This document shows positions 10,178 through 19,086 of a stretch of 64,000 nucleotides of DNA, piece after piece. The position numbers were made by a program, and so were the translations under genes. The DNA is from Sphingobacteriales bacterium (lineage in GTDB: Bacteria; Bacteroidota; Bacteroidia; Chitinophagales; JADIYW01), in contig CP064984.1 in the NCBI GenBank assembly GCA_016699615.1, positions 1,116,001-1,180,000 on the forward strand, read 5' to 3'. The notes below the pieces were generated by a model. It ran no database searches and was not told where the DNA came from. It saw only the letters and a program-made list of their open reading frames with translations. Every line of letters begins with the position of its first letter. The stretch's first letter is position 1.

Positions 10178-11130
10178 ACCTTCCTTTTTCGCTCTCGTCT
10201 TTTCATATAGTCTAAAACAGCATCTTTGGTAGTTAGCCAATTTCTGCTATCTTTATAAGCATCTATTTTACCTTGTCTTGCTAAAAGACTTACATACTCT
10301 TGTCCGTAAGGAACTCCAGGCTCTGATACAATATTACTAATAGGCTGATAATCTTCGTAAGTATTATTTAAGTTAGATAAATAAATATCCAAAGAACGTT
10401 CTACTGATTGTATTACTAATAATAATAACTTACTATAGTTTCCTTTATTGGCTAAGTTTAATGCAGTATAATATTTTTTTCTATCATTCTTTAAAATAAT
10501 AGCTGGTGGAAAACCTGCTTGCATCAATAATAGATTACTTATTAAACGCACAGTTCTTCCATTGCCATCAAAAAATGGATGTATCCACACAAAACGATGA
10601 TGAAAAATTGCATTTTTTACAATTAGATTTAATTCTGAATGATTATTCCAATAAATCAATTCTTCCATTAAAGTATTTACTTTAAGTGCATTTGGTGGTA
10701 TGTAATTTGCACCAGCAATTCTTACACCACCAGTTCTATATCTTCCAGCAAAATCTTTTTCTATTTTTTGTAGAACTAAGTTATGTGTTTCCATAATATC
10801 GTATGTATTTAATTTATACTTATCCGATATTAAATTTTCTATAAAAACAATTGCATCTTGATGATTTACAGCTTCGAAATGTTCTCTTAATGATTTCCCT
10901 TTAATTGTAAATCCTTCTTCAATTATCAATTTGGTTTCTTGTAATGTAAGTGTATTTCCTTCTATACTATTAGAATTATAAACCCATTCCAAGTTTAGGC
11001 TTTCTTTTATTGATTTTAATTGATAAGCTGGAATCGGTCTAAAAGAATCTAACAATAGCTTTTTCTGTTCTATTCTTTGTAGATATTTATCTAAGCCATC
11101 AAACTCATATGGATAGTTTTGCCATTCCAT
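10174..11130 (-). CDS. Fic family protein (probable AMPylator with N-terminal inhibitory motif)
   Basis: Fic proteins transfer AMP or other nucleotide groups to target proteins. The catalytic motif HPFFDGNGR starts at His184. An inhibitory S-x-x-x-E-G motif is visible N-terminal to it (Ser53, Glu57, Gly58), which in the known family blocks ATP binding in cis; this places the protein in the N-terminally inhibited class. At 318 residues with a C-terminal extension that may be a winged helix, it looks like the stand-alone chromosomal Fic proteins of Bacteroidota rather than a toxin-antitoxin pair, and no antitoxin gene adjoins it. It converges on metH, with the two stop codons overlapping (10174-10177). 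Confidence 0.92.
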   Translation of the reverse strand: MEWQNYPYEFDGLDKYLQRIEQKKLLLDSFRPIPAYQLKSIKESLNLEWVYNSNSIEGNTLTLQETKLIIEEGFTIKGKSLREHFEAVNHQDAIVFIENLISDKYKLNTYDIMETHNLVLQKIEKDFAGRYRTGGVRIAGANYIPPNALKVNTLMEELIYWNNHSELNLIVKNAIFHHRFVWIHPFFDGNGRTVRLISNLLLMQAGFPPAIILKNDRKKYYTALNLANKGNYSKLLLLVIQSVERSLDIYLSNLNNTYEDYQPISNIVSEPGVPYGQEYVSLLARQGKIDAYKDSRNWLTTKDAVLDYMKRRERKRKV

Positions 11131-11134
11131 ACTA

Positions 11135-11142
11135 CAAAAATA
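11135..11142 (-). promoter_or_regulatory. -7 box of the Fic gene, four bases from the ATG
   Basis: On minus the bases read TATTTTTG, matching TAnnTTTG, and end four bases before the ATG at 11130. No -33 TTG is visible. It would give a leaderless transcript. Confidence 0.4.
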
Positions 11143-11271
11143 CTATTTTTTATTAATATCGGCTAGCTATATTTAATTATTTATCCGATATTAGTATCAT
11201 TTTACAAAACTTTCTAATTAAATAAGAAATTTCTATTCTAAATACTATAAAAGAAATGTAAAAGAAGATTA

Positions 11272-12150
11272 TTATTTATAATGCTCGTACATGTAGTGTA
11301 TCATACCATCACCTAGGCCTACTTTGGGTACCATCAATGATGAAATATTTGCATGGTTCATTATAAACTTAAATATTTTTGCTGCTGGTACTATTACATC
11401 AGCTCTGTCTGGTCGTAAGCCAAATTGTATAATTCGTTCATCTATACTTAGATGTTCTAACTTATCTAGTGTGTTTTGTATATCATGCTCATGCACAAAA
11501 ATAGATTTAGCTTTAGCAAAACTTTTTTGTATTGTATTGATATTTCCACCAACACCAATGCCTTGAATATGCTTATACTTTGTGCTAATTTCTGTTAGCC
11601 ATTTTTGCATCAATCGCCATTGCTCTTTTTTGTCATTGCCCATACTTATTCTAAGTGTGCCTATATTGAATGACTGCTTATCTATTGTCTTGCCTTTGCT
11701 TAATAAAATTAATTCTGTACTTCCACCACCAACATCGATATACAAATAATTGTGATGGTGTTTTAAGTCTAATGTTTCAACATGATTAGATAAAACAAAC
11801 TCTGCTTCTCTATGTCCAGAAATAACTTCGATTTTTATTCCTGTTTTTTTGAATACTTTCTCAACAATTACTCCAGAATTTTTTGCATCGCGCATAGCTG
11901 ATGTAGCACAAGCCATAACTTGTACTGGCTGATGAATAGCTATTAAATGCTTATAAGCTTTCATCGTAGACAAGATATCTTTTGTTTTCTTCTCAGAAAA
12001 TTCTCCATTAATGAATGCTTCTTCACCTAATCTAAATGCTACTCTATACATGGCATCTTTTACATATTGCACACCATTTTCTGTTTCGTATACATTTACA
12101 AAAATTAGCCTTACAGCATTTGATCCTATATCTATTGCAGCAAATTTCAT
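11272..12150 (-). CDS. Ppx/GppA-family phosphatase (exopolyphosphatase-like)
   Basis: The protein has the actin-like ATPase fold of exopolyphosphatase/guanosine pentaphosphatase: IDIGSNAVRL at residues 6-15 and YIDVGGGSTEL near 137-147 are the two phosphate-binding loops. At 292 residues it contains only the two core subdomains and lacks the C-terminal HD-like region of the 500-residue E. coli Ppx, as is usual for Bacteroidota. Likely role: removing terminal phosphate from polyphosphate or pppGpp. Its start lies four bases after the stop of the M42 peptidase gene, so the two are cotranscribed. The polyphosphate kinase gene is at 34923-36974, unlinked. Substrate cannot be fixed from sequence. 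Confidence 0.9.
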   Translation of the reverse strand: MKFAAIDIGSNAVRLIFVNVYETENGVQYVKDAMYRVAFRLGEEAFINGEFSEKKTKDILSTMKAYKHLIAIHQPVQVMACATSAMRDAKNSGVIVEKVFKKTGIKIEVISGHREAEFVLSNHVETLDLKHHHNYLYIDVGGGSTELILLSKGKTIDKQSFNIGTLRISMGNDKKEQWRLMQKWLTEISTKYKHIQGIGVGGNINTIQKSFAKAKSIFVHEHDIQNTLDKLEHLSIDERIIQFGLRPDRADVIVPAAKIFKFIMNHANISSLMVPKVGLGDGMIHYMYEHYK

Positions 12151-12154
12151 CTAA

Positions 12155-13201
12155 TTAGAATTCTAAATCTATTGTATCTAAATGTTCGCAACAATGTTTT
12201 AGTAATAGAATTGCATTTGCAATATCTTCTTTATGTGCCATTTCTATTACTTGGTGCAAATGTCTAGTTGGAATTGATATTGCTCCAGCAACAGCACCTG
12301 TTTTTCCCATTCTTTGAATACCTGCAGTGTCTGTGCCACCCATTGTAAGCAATTCAGGTTGCCATTTAATATTATATTCAGTTGCTATTTTCTTTTGGAA
12401 TTTTACCATTCTGTAATCGCAAATGGTACTTGAGTCCATAATTTTTATGGCAACACCATTACCTAGTTGTGTTACTTGCTCTTCTGGTTTTGAACCTGGC
12501 AAATCGAATGCAATGGTTGTATCTAATCCAAAACCAAATGTAGGATTGATATTGTGTGCAGCAACATTTGCGCCACGTATACCTACTTCTTCTTGTACTG
12601 TAAAAACACCATATATATCATAAGGACAATCTTTTAAAAGCTTTAGTGTTTCTATTAAAATATATACAGCAACTCTGTTGTCTATTGATTTACAGTTTAC
12701 ACAATTGCCCATTTCAATTAATGTACGTTCGCGTGTAATTGGATCACCAATTGATATATTTGATTTTACTTCTTCGGCAGACATTCCTAAGTCTATAAAA
12801 TAATCTGAGATGCTTGCTGGTTTTGCTCTTTCTTCGGCAGTCATTATATGAATTGGCTTACTGCTCATTACACCAACTACATCTTTTTTACCGTGTACTA
12901 TTACACGCTGTGCAGTTAATGTTTTTGGATCAAATCCGCCTAATGTATGAAATCTTAGAAAGCCATTTTCATCTATATGTTTTACAATAAAACCTATTTC
13001 ATCCATGTGTGCAGCAATCATCACACGTTTGCTACTATCTTTACCTTTTTTTATTGCATATAGATTACCTAAGTTATCTACTTCAGTAACTACGTCTATA
13101 TTCTTTAACTCTTCTAAAACTAATTTTCTTACTTGTTGTTCGTATCCAGATGTGCCTGGTGTTTCGCAAATTTTTGCTAAAAGTTTAACGTTTATTTCCA
13201 T
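12155..13201 (-). CDS. M42 family metallopeptidase (aminopeptidase)
   Basis: M42 peptidases are cytoplasmic, usually dodecameric, two-metal aminopeptidases that trim peptides. All expected metal and catalytic elements are visible in order: AAHMDEIG near residue 65, the bridging Asp in SIDNRVAVY near 170, EEVGIRGA near 205, GLDTT near 228, and the final His in TRHLHQVIE near 315. The length (348) is normal, and it starts with ATG at 13201. It is the first gene of a two-gene unit with the Ppx-like phosphatase. It is divergent from the DUF1569 gene. Older annotations may call it endoglucanase M or CelM, which is not supported. Confidence 0.93.
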   Translation of the reverse strand: MEINVKLLAKICETPGTSGYEQQVRKLVLEELKNIDVVTEVDNLGNLYAIKKGKDSSKRVMIAAHMDEIGFIVKHIDENGFLRFHTLGGFDPKTLTAQRVIVHGKKDVVGVMSSKPIHIMTAEERAKPASISDYFIDLGMSAEEVKSNISIGDPITRERTLIEMGNCVNCKSIDNRVAVYILIETLKLLKDCPYDIYGVFTVQEEVGIRGANVAAHNINPTFGFGLDTTIAFDLPGSKPEEQVTQLGNGVAIKIMDSSTICDYRMVKFQKKIATEYNIKWQPELLTMGGTDTAGIQRMGKTGAVAGAISIPTRHLHQVIEMAHKEDIANAILLLKHCCEHLDTIDLEF

Positions 13202-13217
13202 ATCTAAATATATTGAA

Positions 13218-13225
13218 CAAAATTA
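13218..13225 (-). promoter_or_regulatory. -7 box of the M42 peptidase unit
   Basis: TAATTTTG on minus (TAnnTTTG), 16 bases from the ATG at 13201. No -33 TTG is visible at the usual distance. Confidence 0.4.
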
Positions 13226-13255
13226 CTAAAATAAATGCATATACTTAAAATTTTA

Positions 13256-13263
13256 TACCTTTG
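13256..13263 (+). promoter_or_regulatory. -7 box of the DUF1569 gene
   Basis: TACCTTTG matches TAnnTTTG and ends 12 bases before the ATG at 13276. The possible TTG start at 13261 lies inside this box, which argues for the ATG as true start. Confidence 0.45.
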
Positions 13264-13275
13264 CGAAAAAAACTT

Positions 13276-13734
13276 ATGGCATTACCAAGTGTATTTCAAG
13301 AAAATATTGTAAATCAATTAAAAGAAAGAATTGAGAAAGTAACTCCTGAAACAAAACCAATTTGGGGAAAAATGAATGCTACACAAATGTTGGCTCATTG
13401 TAATGTAACTTATGAATATGCATTTGATGAAAGAAAAGATAGTCCTAATTTTTTGGTGAAAATAATGCTTAAAAAATTTGTAAAACCAATAGTTGTTAGT
13501 GAACAACCTTATAAAAAAGATTCAAAAACTGCTCCTGCATTCATCATAACTGATGAGCGAAATTTTGACAAAGAAAAACAAAGACTTTATACCTACATGG
13601 ATAATGTTTTAAAGAAAGGAACTTCATTTTTTGAAGGGAAAGAATCTGTGTCTTTTGGTGTATTAAATGCTATTGAATGGAACAATATGTTTTACAAGCA
13701 TCTTGACCATCACTTGCAACAATTTGGTGTATAG
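13276..13734 (+). CDS. DUF1569 / DinB-like protein
   Basis: A 152-residue protein with the DUF1569 signature: WGKMNATQMLAHC near residue 35 and LDHHLQQFGV at the extreme C-terminus. The fold is the DinB four-helix bundle, whose members carry a metal-binding His triad; His41 and the C-terminal histidines are candidates. Function of the family is unknown; it is widespread in Bacteroidota. An in-frame TTG 15 bases upstream was rejected because it sits in the promoter box. The stop lies two bases from the stop of the convergent TPR gene. Confidence 0.85.
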   Translation: MALPSVFQENIVNQLKERIEKVTPETKPIWGKMNATQMLAHCNVTYEYAFDERKDSPNFLVKIMLKKFVKPIVVSEQPYKKDSKTAPAFIITDERNFDKEKQRLYTYMDNVLKKGTSFFEGKESVSFGVLNAIEWNNMFYKHLDHHLQQFGV

Positions 13735-13736
13735 TT

Positions 13737-15542
13737 TTAGCTATCTCCTCTTAGTTTTCTGTATCTTTTTCTTGCTTCAATACTGAAAGTGCTGTCTTTA
13801 TAATTCAGAATTATTTTTTCATAATAATTCTTTGCTAGTTCGTCATTGTACAAATAATATTGATATAGTTCTGCTATGTAAAACAAGGCATTGTCTATCA
13901 AAATATCATCACTAAAATTATCTTCTATTTTTAATAAATAGTCTAATGCTTTGGTATATTGTTGTTCGCTTCTTTCTATCTTATAAAATAAATAGTATAC
14001 ATCGTCTTCTAACGATGAACCTTTGTTTTCTTTAATAATTTGAGTTAATGTATCTTTTGATTCTGCTTTTCTATTTTGAAATTGTAGCATATCTGCTTGC
14101 GCAAATTGGATTAAAGCAATATCTGTTTCATCTGTGTTTAGATTATCTAAAATAAAAACTGATAAATCTATTGCATCGTTGGAAATATATTCTGTTGTAT
14201 TAGCTTTTATGATTTTGAGTTGTGTTTGTGCCCATTCAAAATCTCCTTTAAAATAAGATAGTCTGGCATTTCTATATTTTGCATCTTCACCAAGTGGTGT
14301 GCCTTTCATATCTTTTTCTACTTGTGTGTATAATAGTCTAGCATCCCATGGGTTGTTTTGTATTATATAGTAATCGCCCAAGCTAAGTTTAGCCTTTGCT
14401 AATAACTCATTATTTATTTTTGGTTGTTGAATAATATACTCTATTCTACCTATTGCAGAATCTGTTTGGTGTAGATACAAAGCTTCTAGGTTAGCAAGTT
14501 CTATTATTGCATCAAAAGTATTTTCGTTGTTTTGATGTTGATTAATGAATGATAAATAGGTATCTTTTAGTGATAATATATCTTCTGTATTGTATTTTGA
14601 TTGTTGTAGTAGTTTTTCTTTTTTCGCGTTGATTAAGGCTAAACTTGCATTTAAGAACCAATAATTATGTGTTCCTTTATTAATTACATATTGAAATCCT
14701 TTTATTGCTGCATTATAGTCTTTTTGTTGCATTGCTGCATTTGCAATTCTCATTACGCTTGAGCCATCACCATTTCTTTGCATATCCAGTGATTTTGCTT
14801 GAATAATTGCGCCATCAAAATCATTGCGATGCATATACAACCAAACCAGAATATCTTGATACACTAATAGTGTTTTATCTTTCCCAACTCTTTGTAATAA
14901 TGATTTTTCAATATAATCTTTTTTCTCTTCTGTAGTCATTGCTGTGAGCAAACCATTGTAAATTGCATTTAGATTATCTGTTTGTGAAGTTGCTTCATCT
15001 AAATATGCTTGAACCATACTATTAAAATCATTTTTTAATAGATAAATATTTGCAATTTCTAGATTAAACAGTTGTTTATTTTTCAGCAATTCCTTTCCTT
15101 TTATGTAACATTTAAAAGCTTCATCGTATAATTGCGATTGAATAAATTTATCTGCTATATTTTTAATTTGTATTGTACTATTAGGTAAGTCTTTTATTAT
15201 TTTGTCGTACAATTTATTGGTTTCATTAATTTTATTTTGATTTTTATATATATCTGCTAAATCTATTAAATAAATACTATTATTTACTGATTTTTTATAA
15301 GCTGATTTTATCATCTTTTCTAATGCTACATAATCATTTATTTTTAGTAAAACATCCAAATACTCTTGGTAATACATTAAGCCTTGGTCTTCATTAAATA
15401 ATTCAGCATAGTATTCTGCTGCTTTTGCAAACTCTCCATTTTCTGCAAATTGCCTTGCTAAGTAATGATTGTAATTTCCATCTTGTGCATTAGATAGAAA
15501 GAATGACAAAACAATAATGAGTAATATTTGAATTCGTAGCAT
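13737..15542 (-). CDS. secreted tetratricopeptide-repeat protein
   Basis: 601 residues beginning with a signal peptide (hydrophobic residues 4-17, likely cut near SNAQDG). The rest is helical with many TPR-like units such as AEYYAELF, AFKCYIKGKELL, AAIKGFQYVI, ALDYLLKIEDNF and AKNYYEKIILNYKDS, spread from about residue 35 to the end. A periplasmic or outer-membrane scaffolding role is likely, but no partner can be named. It lies 65 bases downstream of the metallo-beta-lactamase-fold gene and could be the last member of a unit starting at pgk. Confidence 0.85.
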   Translation of the reverse strand: MLRIQILLIIVLSFFLSNAQDGNYNHYLARQFAENGEFAKAAEYYAELFNEDQGLMYYQEYLDVLLKINDYVALEKMIKSAYKKSVNNSIYLIDLADIYKNQNKINETNKLYDKIIKDLPNSTIQIKNIADKFIQSQLYDEAFKCYIKGKELLKNKQLFNLEIANIYLLKNDFNSMVQAYLDEATSQTDNLNAIYNGLLTAMTTEEKKDYIEKSLLQRVGKDKTLLVYQDILVWLYMHRNDFDGAIIQAKSLDMQRNGDGSSVMRIANAAMQQKDYNAAIKGFQYVINKGTHNYWFLNASLALINAKKEKLLQQSKYNTEDILSLKDTYLSFINQHQNNENTFDAIIELANLEALYLHQTDSAIGRIEYIIQQPKINNELLAKAKLSLGDYYIIQNNPWDARLLYTQVEKDMKGTPLGEDAKYRNARLSYFKGDFEWAQTQLKIIKANTTEYISNDAIDLSVFILDNLNTDETDIALIQFAQADMLQFQNRKAESKDTLTQIIKENKGSSLEDDVYYLFYKIERSEQQYTKALDYLLKIEDNFSDDILIDNALFYIAELYQYYLYNDELAKNYYEKIILNYKDSTFSIEARKRYRKLRGDS

Positions 15543-15607
15543 TATAACAATTAAATATACAAACTTTAGACTAAGATTGTTATTAAAATTAGTTAATTAG
15601 ATTTCTA

Positions 15608-16600
15608 TTAATTAGATAAAATATACGTTTCGCCTACGTCTAATATTTTTAAATCTGCTGATAAAATATTGTCATTTTTCTGTTGTGCTGTTATTTTTAT
15701 TGGCTCTGATGCTGGTTCATCACTCAAATCGTAAGTGCCATAATGCATTGGAATAAAATTTTTCACATTCAATTCATTGCTTGCATGCACAGCTTCTTGT
15801 GGTGACATGTGTGCCCACTCCATAATGTATTTTGGTTTGTATGCGCCAATTGGCATTAAGGCAACATCAAAATATTTATATTGTTCTTTTATAGTTTTAA
15901 AGTGGTGTGCATAAGCTGTATCTCCTGCGAAATATATTTTCTTTGTATTAGAACATATGGCAAAACTACCCCAAAGTGTTGTATTAAAATCAAATACATT
16001 TCTTCTGTTCCAATGTTTGGCTGGCAGAAAATCTATTTCTATTTTTTCAGTAATATACTTTTGCCACCATGCTGCTTCTTGTATTTTTTTAAATCCAATA
16101 TTGCTTAGCATATCATAGAAACCTAATGGGCACAATACTTCTACATCTTTATTATACTTTAAAATATTTTTTAAAGAAGGAATATCTAAATGATCTCTAT
16201 GTCCGTGAGACAGTAAGATGTAATCTATATTTTGTAAGTCTGCAATATTGCATGGTAATGCATGTCTGCGATGCATGCGTATTGGTGCCAGATTAAAGAA
16301 AACTGGATCTGTAATAATGCGCACATTATTTATTTGAATATAAAAAGTTGAATGCCCTAACCATACAATTTTATCTTCTTCGCCTTTTGTTATTTCATTA
16401 TTGATAATAACATTTGGTGCGTATTTATCCTGTTTTTTTTTGTCTCTTTGTGGATTTCCATTAAACATCCACTTGACTAAATTTTGGTATGGGATTTTTT
16501 CAATCTTAGTATCAAACACAAATTGACCATCAATATATAAGTTTCCTTGTATATTGTCTCTTATAAACTTTAAGTTTGGATTTGATTTATATTCTGGCAT
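15608..16600 (-). CDS. metallo-beta-lactamase-fold hydrolase, NAPE-PLD/UlaG-like
   Basis: A metal-dependent hydrolase with WLGHSTFYI near residue 80 and the metal motif SHGHRDHLD near residue 131, then PAKHWNRR, FAGDTAYAHHF and the late IPMHYGTY histidine. The N-terminal RRHALPCN stretch and the PAKHWNRR element are typical of the N-acyl-phosphatidylethanolamine phospholipase D branch, so a phospholipid or lactone substrate is possible (inference). There is no signal peptide. It starts two bases after the pgk stop, so it is translationally linked to pgk. Confidence 0.88.
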   Translation of the reverse strand: MPEYKSNPNLKFIRDNIQGNLYIDGQFVFDTKIEKIPYQNLVKWMFNGNPQRDKKKQDKYAPNVIINNEITKGEEDKIVWLGHSTFYIQINNVRIITDPVFFNLAPIRMHRRHALPCNIADLQNIDYILLSHGHRDHLDIPSLKNILKYNKDVEVLCPLGFYDMLSNIGFKKIQEAAWWQKYITEKIEIDFLPAKHWNRRNVFDFNTTLWGSFAICSNTKKIYFAGDTAYAHHFKTIKEQYKYFDVALMPIGAYKPKYIMEWAHMSPQEAVHASNELNVKNFIPMHYGTYDLSDEPASEPIKITAQQKNDNILSADLKILDVGETYILSN

Positions 16601-16602
16601 TA

Positions 16603-17814
16603 TTATAATAACACTGCAACGCCTGGTAATGTTTTTCCTTCAAAATACTCGAGCATTGCGCCTCCACCTGTGCTTACATAGCTTACCTTATCTGCCAAAT
16701 TGAATTGATTGACTGCTGCTACGCTATCGCCACCACCTACTAAACTAAATGCGCCATTTTTTGTTGCCTCAGCAATAGCTAATGCAACTTGTTTGGTACC
16801 ATTTTGGAATGTTGGCATTTCAAAAACACCCATTGGTCCATTCCACAAAATAGTTTTTGCATTCTTTATTACTGAAGTAAATTCTTGAACTGCTTTTTCA
16901 CCTATATCCAATCCCATCCATCCAACTGGAATATTGTTATTTTCTGCTATTTGTGTATTTGCTTCGTTGTCAAATTTATCAGCAATAATACTATCTGGTG
17001 GCAATAATATTTGTACGTTCTTTTGTTTTGCTTTTTCTAAGATTTCTAATGCCAATGATAGTTTATCTTCTTCTACTAATGAGTTTCCTATTTTGCCACC
17101 TTGTGCTTTAAAAAATGTATATGCCATGCCACCACCAATGATGATTTGATTGGCAATGTTTAATAAATTTTCTATAATTAATATTTTATCAGAAACTTTG
17201 GCACCACCCAAAATTGCTACTAATGGTTTTTCTGCTTGTTTGAGTACTTTATCTGCATTTTGTAATTCATCATTCATTAATAATCCAAAGCATTTTTTAT
17301 TATCCTCAAAATAATTGGCAACAATTGTGGTGCTTGCATGTGCTCTATGTGCTGTGCCAAATGCGTCATTTACATAGATAGTTCCATGTTGTGCTAATTT
17401 CTTAGCAAAGTCTGCATCGCCTTTTTCTTCTTCTTTATAGAATCTTGTATTTTCTAATAATAAAACTTCTCCGTTTTTAAGTTGTGATGATGATTGTAAT
17501 GCGTCATCACTAATACAATCATTAGCAAATTTTACTTCTTTTTGTAATAAAGCTGATAAGTGTGCTACTATATGTTTTAGACTAAATTTTTCATAATCAA
17601 TAGTTCCATCTTCTTTTAATTTTTTTAATGGACGACCTAAATGTGACATCAATACAACTCTGCCGCCATCGTTTAGTATTTTCTGGATTGTTGGCAATGC
17701 TGCTCGTATACGTGTATCATCAGTAATATTAAATTGTTTGTCTAATGGCACATTAAAATCTACACGAATAAGTGCTCTTTCATTTTGGAAATTGATGTTA
17801 TTGATTGTTTTCAA
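16603..17814 (-). CDS. pgk: phosphoglycerate kinase
   Basis: Catalyses 1,3-bisphosphoglycerate + ADP to 3-phosphoglycerate + ATP in glycolysis. Family marks in order: RVDFNVPLD near residue 17, SHLGRP near 58, the GTAHRAHAS loop near 155, GGAKVSDK near 203, ILWNGPMGVFE near 320 and the nucleotide-binding GGGDSVAAVNQF near 363. Length (403) is normal and no gap is seen. The downstream hydrolase gene follows after two bases; upstream, 35 bases separate it from the stop of the PQQ-propeller lipoprotein gene. Confidence 0.98.
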   Translation of the reverse strand: MKTINNINFQNERALIRVDFNVPLDKQFNITDDTRIRAALPTIQKILNDGGRVVLMSHLGRPLKKLKEDGTIDYEKFSLKHIVAHLSALLQKEVKFANDCISDDALQSSSQLKNGEVLLLENTRFYKEEEKGDADFAKKLAQHGTIYVNDAFGTAHRAHASTTIVANYFEDNKKCFGLLMNDELQNADKVLKQAEKPLVAILGGAKVSDKILIIENLLNIANQIIIGGGMAYTFFKAQGGKIGNSLVEEDKLSLALEILEKAKQKNVQILLPPDSIIADKFDNEANTQIAENNNIPVGWMGLDIGEKAVQEFTSVIKNAKTILWNGPMGVFEMPTFQNGTKQVALAIAEATKNGAFSLVGGGDSVAAVNQFNLADKVSYVSTGGGAMLEYFEGKTLPGVAVLL

Positions 17815-17849
17815 TTTTTATTAAGTATTTTTAAAACAATAGATTTATT

Positions 17850-19076
17850 TTACAATTGTGGCTCCGAATAAATAATTTTATTAGACGAATGAAGTTGTAA
17901 TTTTGCATTTATCTCAAACCCTTGAATACTATCAATAATAGATTCATTTGCATTATATTGCCATATTAGATTGAAATTATTTTTTTTGATTGCAAATATT
18001 TTATTTACTGTGTTAAAGATTATAGTTGAATCTGTGCCTAACATTGAAAATCTTAGATAACCACTTATTCCTCCTGGATATGTAAAAAAGTTATTGTCAA
18101 ATTTTTCTGATACTAATGCAATTTCTCCATCAGAAATATTTCTTTTAACTACTTTAAAACTGTCAGTAAGAAAATAACAATATTGATTATCTATAGAATA
18201 TGTTTGTAAATATTTTGAATCCGTTGTTTTTGTCCAAAGCACATTACCATTATCAGTATTTATTAATGAAATTTCATTATTTGTATTTGAGATAATAGAT
18301 TTGTTAGTATATATGTTTATTGGATCATATATTTGTGCAAGACTAAATTTTTGCCAAATGATACTTCCGTCTCTTTTATCAATGCAATTTAAAGTATTAG
18401 AGCTATGATACATAATATGATTGTTATATATTGAAAATTCAGGTATGCCTGCTATCCTTTTTTTCCATATTGTACTGCCATTAGTTTTATTTAAGCAATA
18501 AAGAGTATCATAACCTTTAAAATAGATATTCTGTGTATCATAAAATATTGATATAGGAGAGTATATTGAAATTTTATTTTTCCATATTTGTGTATTTGTA
18601 ATTGTATTAATGCACGTTAATGTTCCTGACGAATCTAAATAAGTATTATTTCCATCATAAATCAAATAAGAAGCAATATGAGATTTATAAAATGTTATAT
18701 TCCCATTGTTAATATCATAGTTAAATACTGAATCGATAACAACATAATCTCCAGTACTATCATCATATATTCTATCAGATTTTGCCAAATATATATTATT
18801 GTCATTATAAAAAGAATAAATATATCCAAATATACTTCGAGATATATTATGTTCTTTTACTAAAGTTCCTGTTTCTCCATTTATATTTAATATATATTGT
18901 GTCATTCCGTAGCTTCCTATTTGAGAAGTGAATAATAATTTTGTATTTTCTAAATCATTTCCAGTAGTATCAACAGGAATAGGATTTTGTGATACATTGC
19001 TTTCTGGGTTACATGAAATGTTAATTAAAAAAGAAAATAATAATAATGAAATAAGAATTAAAAACGGTTTTTTCAT
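17850..19076 (-). CDS. PQQ-propeller-like lipoprotein
   Basis: 408 residues starting with a lipoprotein signal: KK start, hydrophobic stretch, then INISC with the lipidated Cys near residue 22. The mature part has repeated W-x-K/W-x-x blades (IWKNKI, IWKKRI, IWQKFS, LWTKTT, LIWQYN) spaced 35-45 residues, typical of PQQ-like or BamB-like beta-propellers. Quinone binding is not implied. It probably sits on the outer membrane or its periplasmic face. Codon use looks more AT-rich than in pgk. The following gene on the same strand is pgk, 35 bases away. Confidence 0.8.
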   Translation of the reverse strand: MKKPFLILISLLLFSFLINISCNPESNVSQNPIPVDTTGNDLENTKLLFTSQIGSYGMTQYILNINGETGTLVKEHNISRSIFGYIYSFYNDNNIYLAKSDRIYDDSTGDYVVIDSVFNYDINNGNITFYKSHIASYLIYDGNNTYLDSSGTLTCINTITNTQIWKNKISIYSPISIFYDTQNIYFKGYDTLYCLNKTNGSTIWKKRIAGIPEFSIYNNHIMYHSSNTLNCIDKRDGSIIWQKFSLAQIYDPINIYTNKSIISNTNNEISLINTDNGNVLWTKTTDSKYLQTYSIDNQYCYFLTDSFKVVKRNISDGEIALVSEKFDNNFFTYPGGISGYLRFSMLGTDSTIIFNTVNKIFAIKKNNFNLIWQYNANESIIDSIQGFEINAKLQLHSSNKIIYSEPQL

Positions 19077-19086
19077 AAATATATCT

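Noticed and set aside
13261..13275. TTG start for the DUF1569 gene
   Set aside because: The TTG lies within the TACCTTTG promoter box; homology begins after the ATG at 13276.
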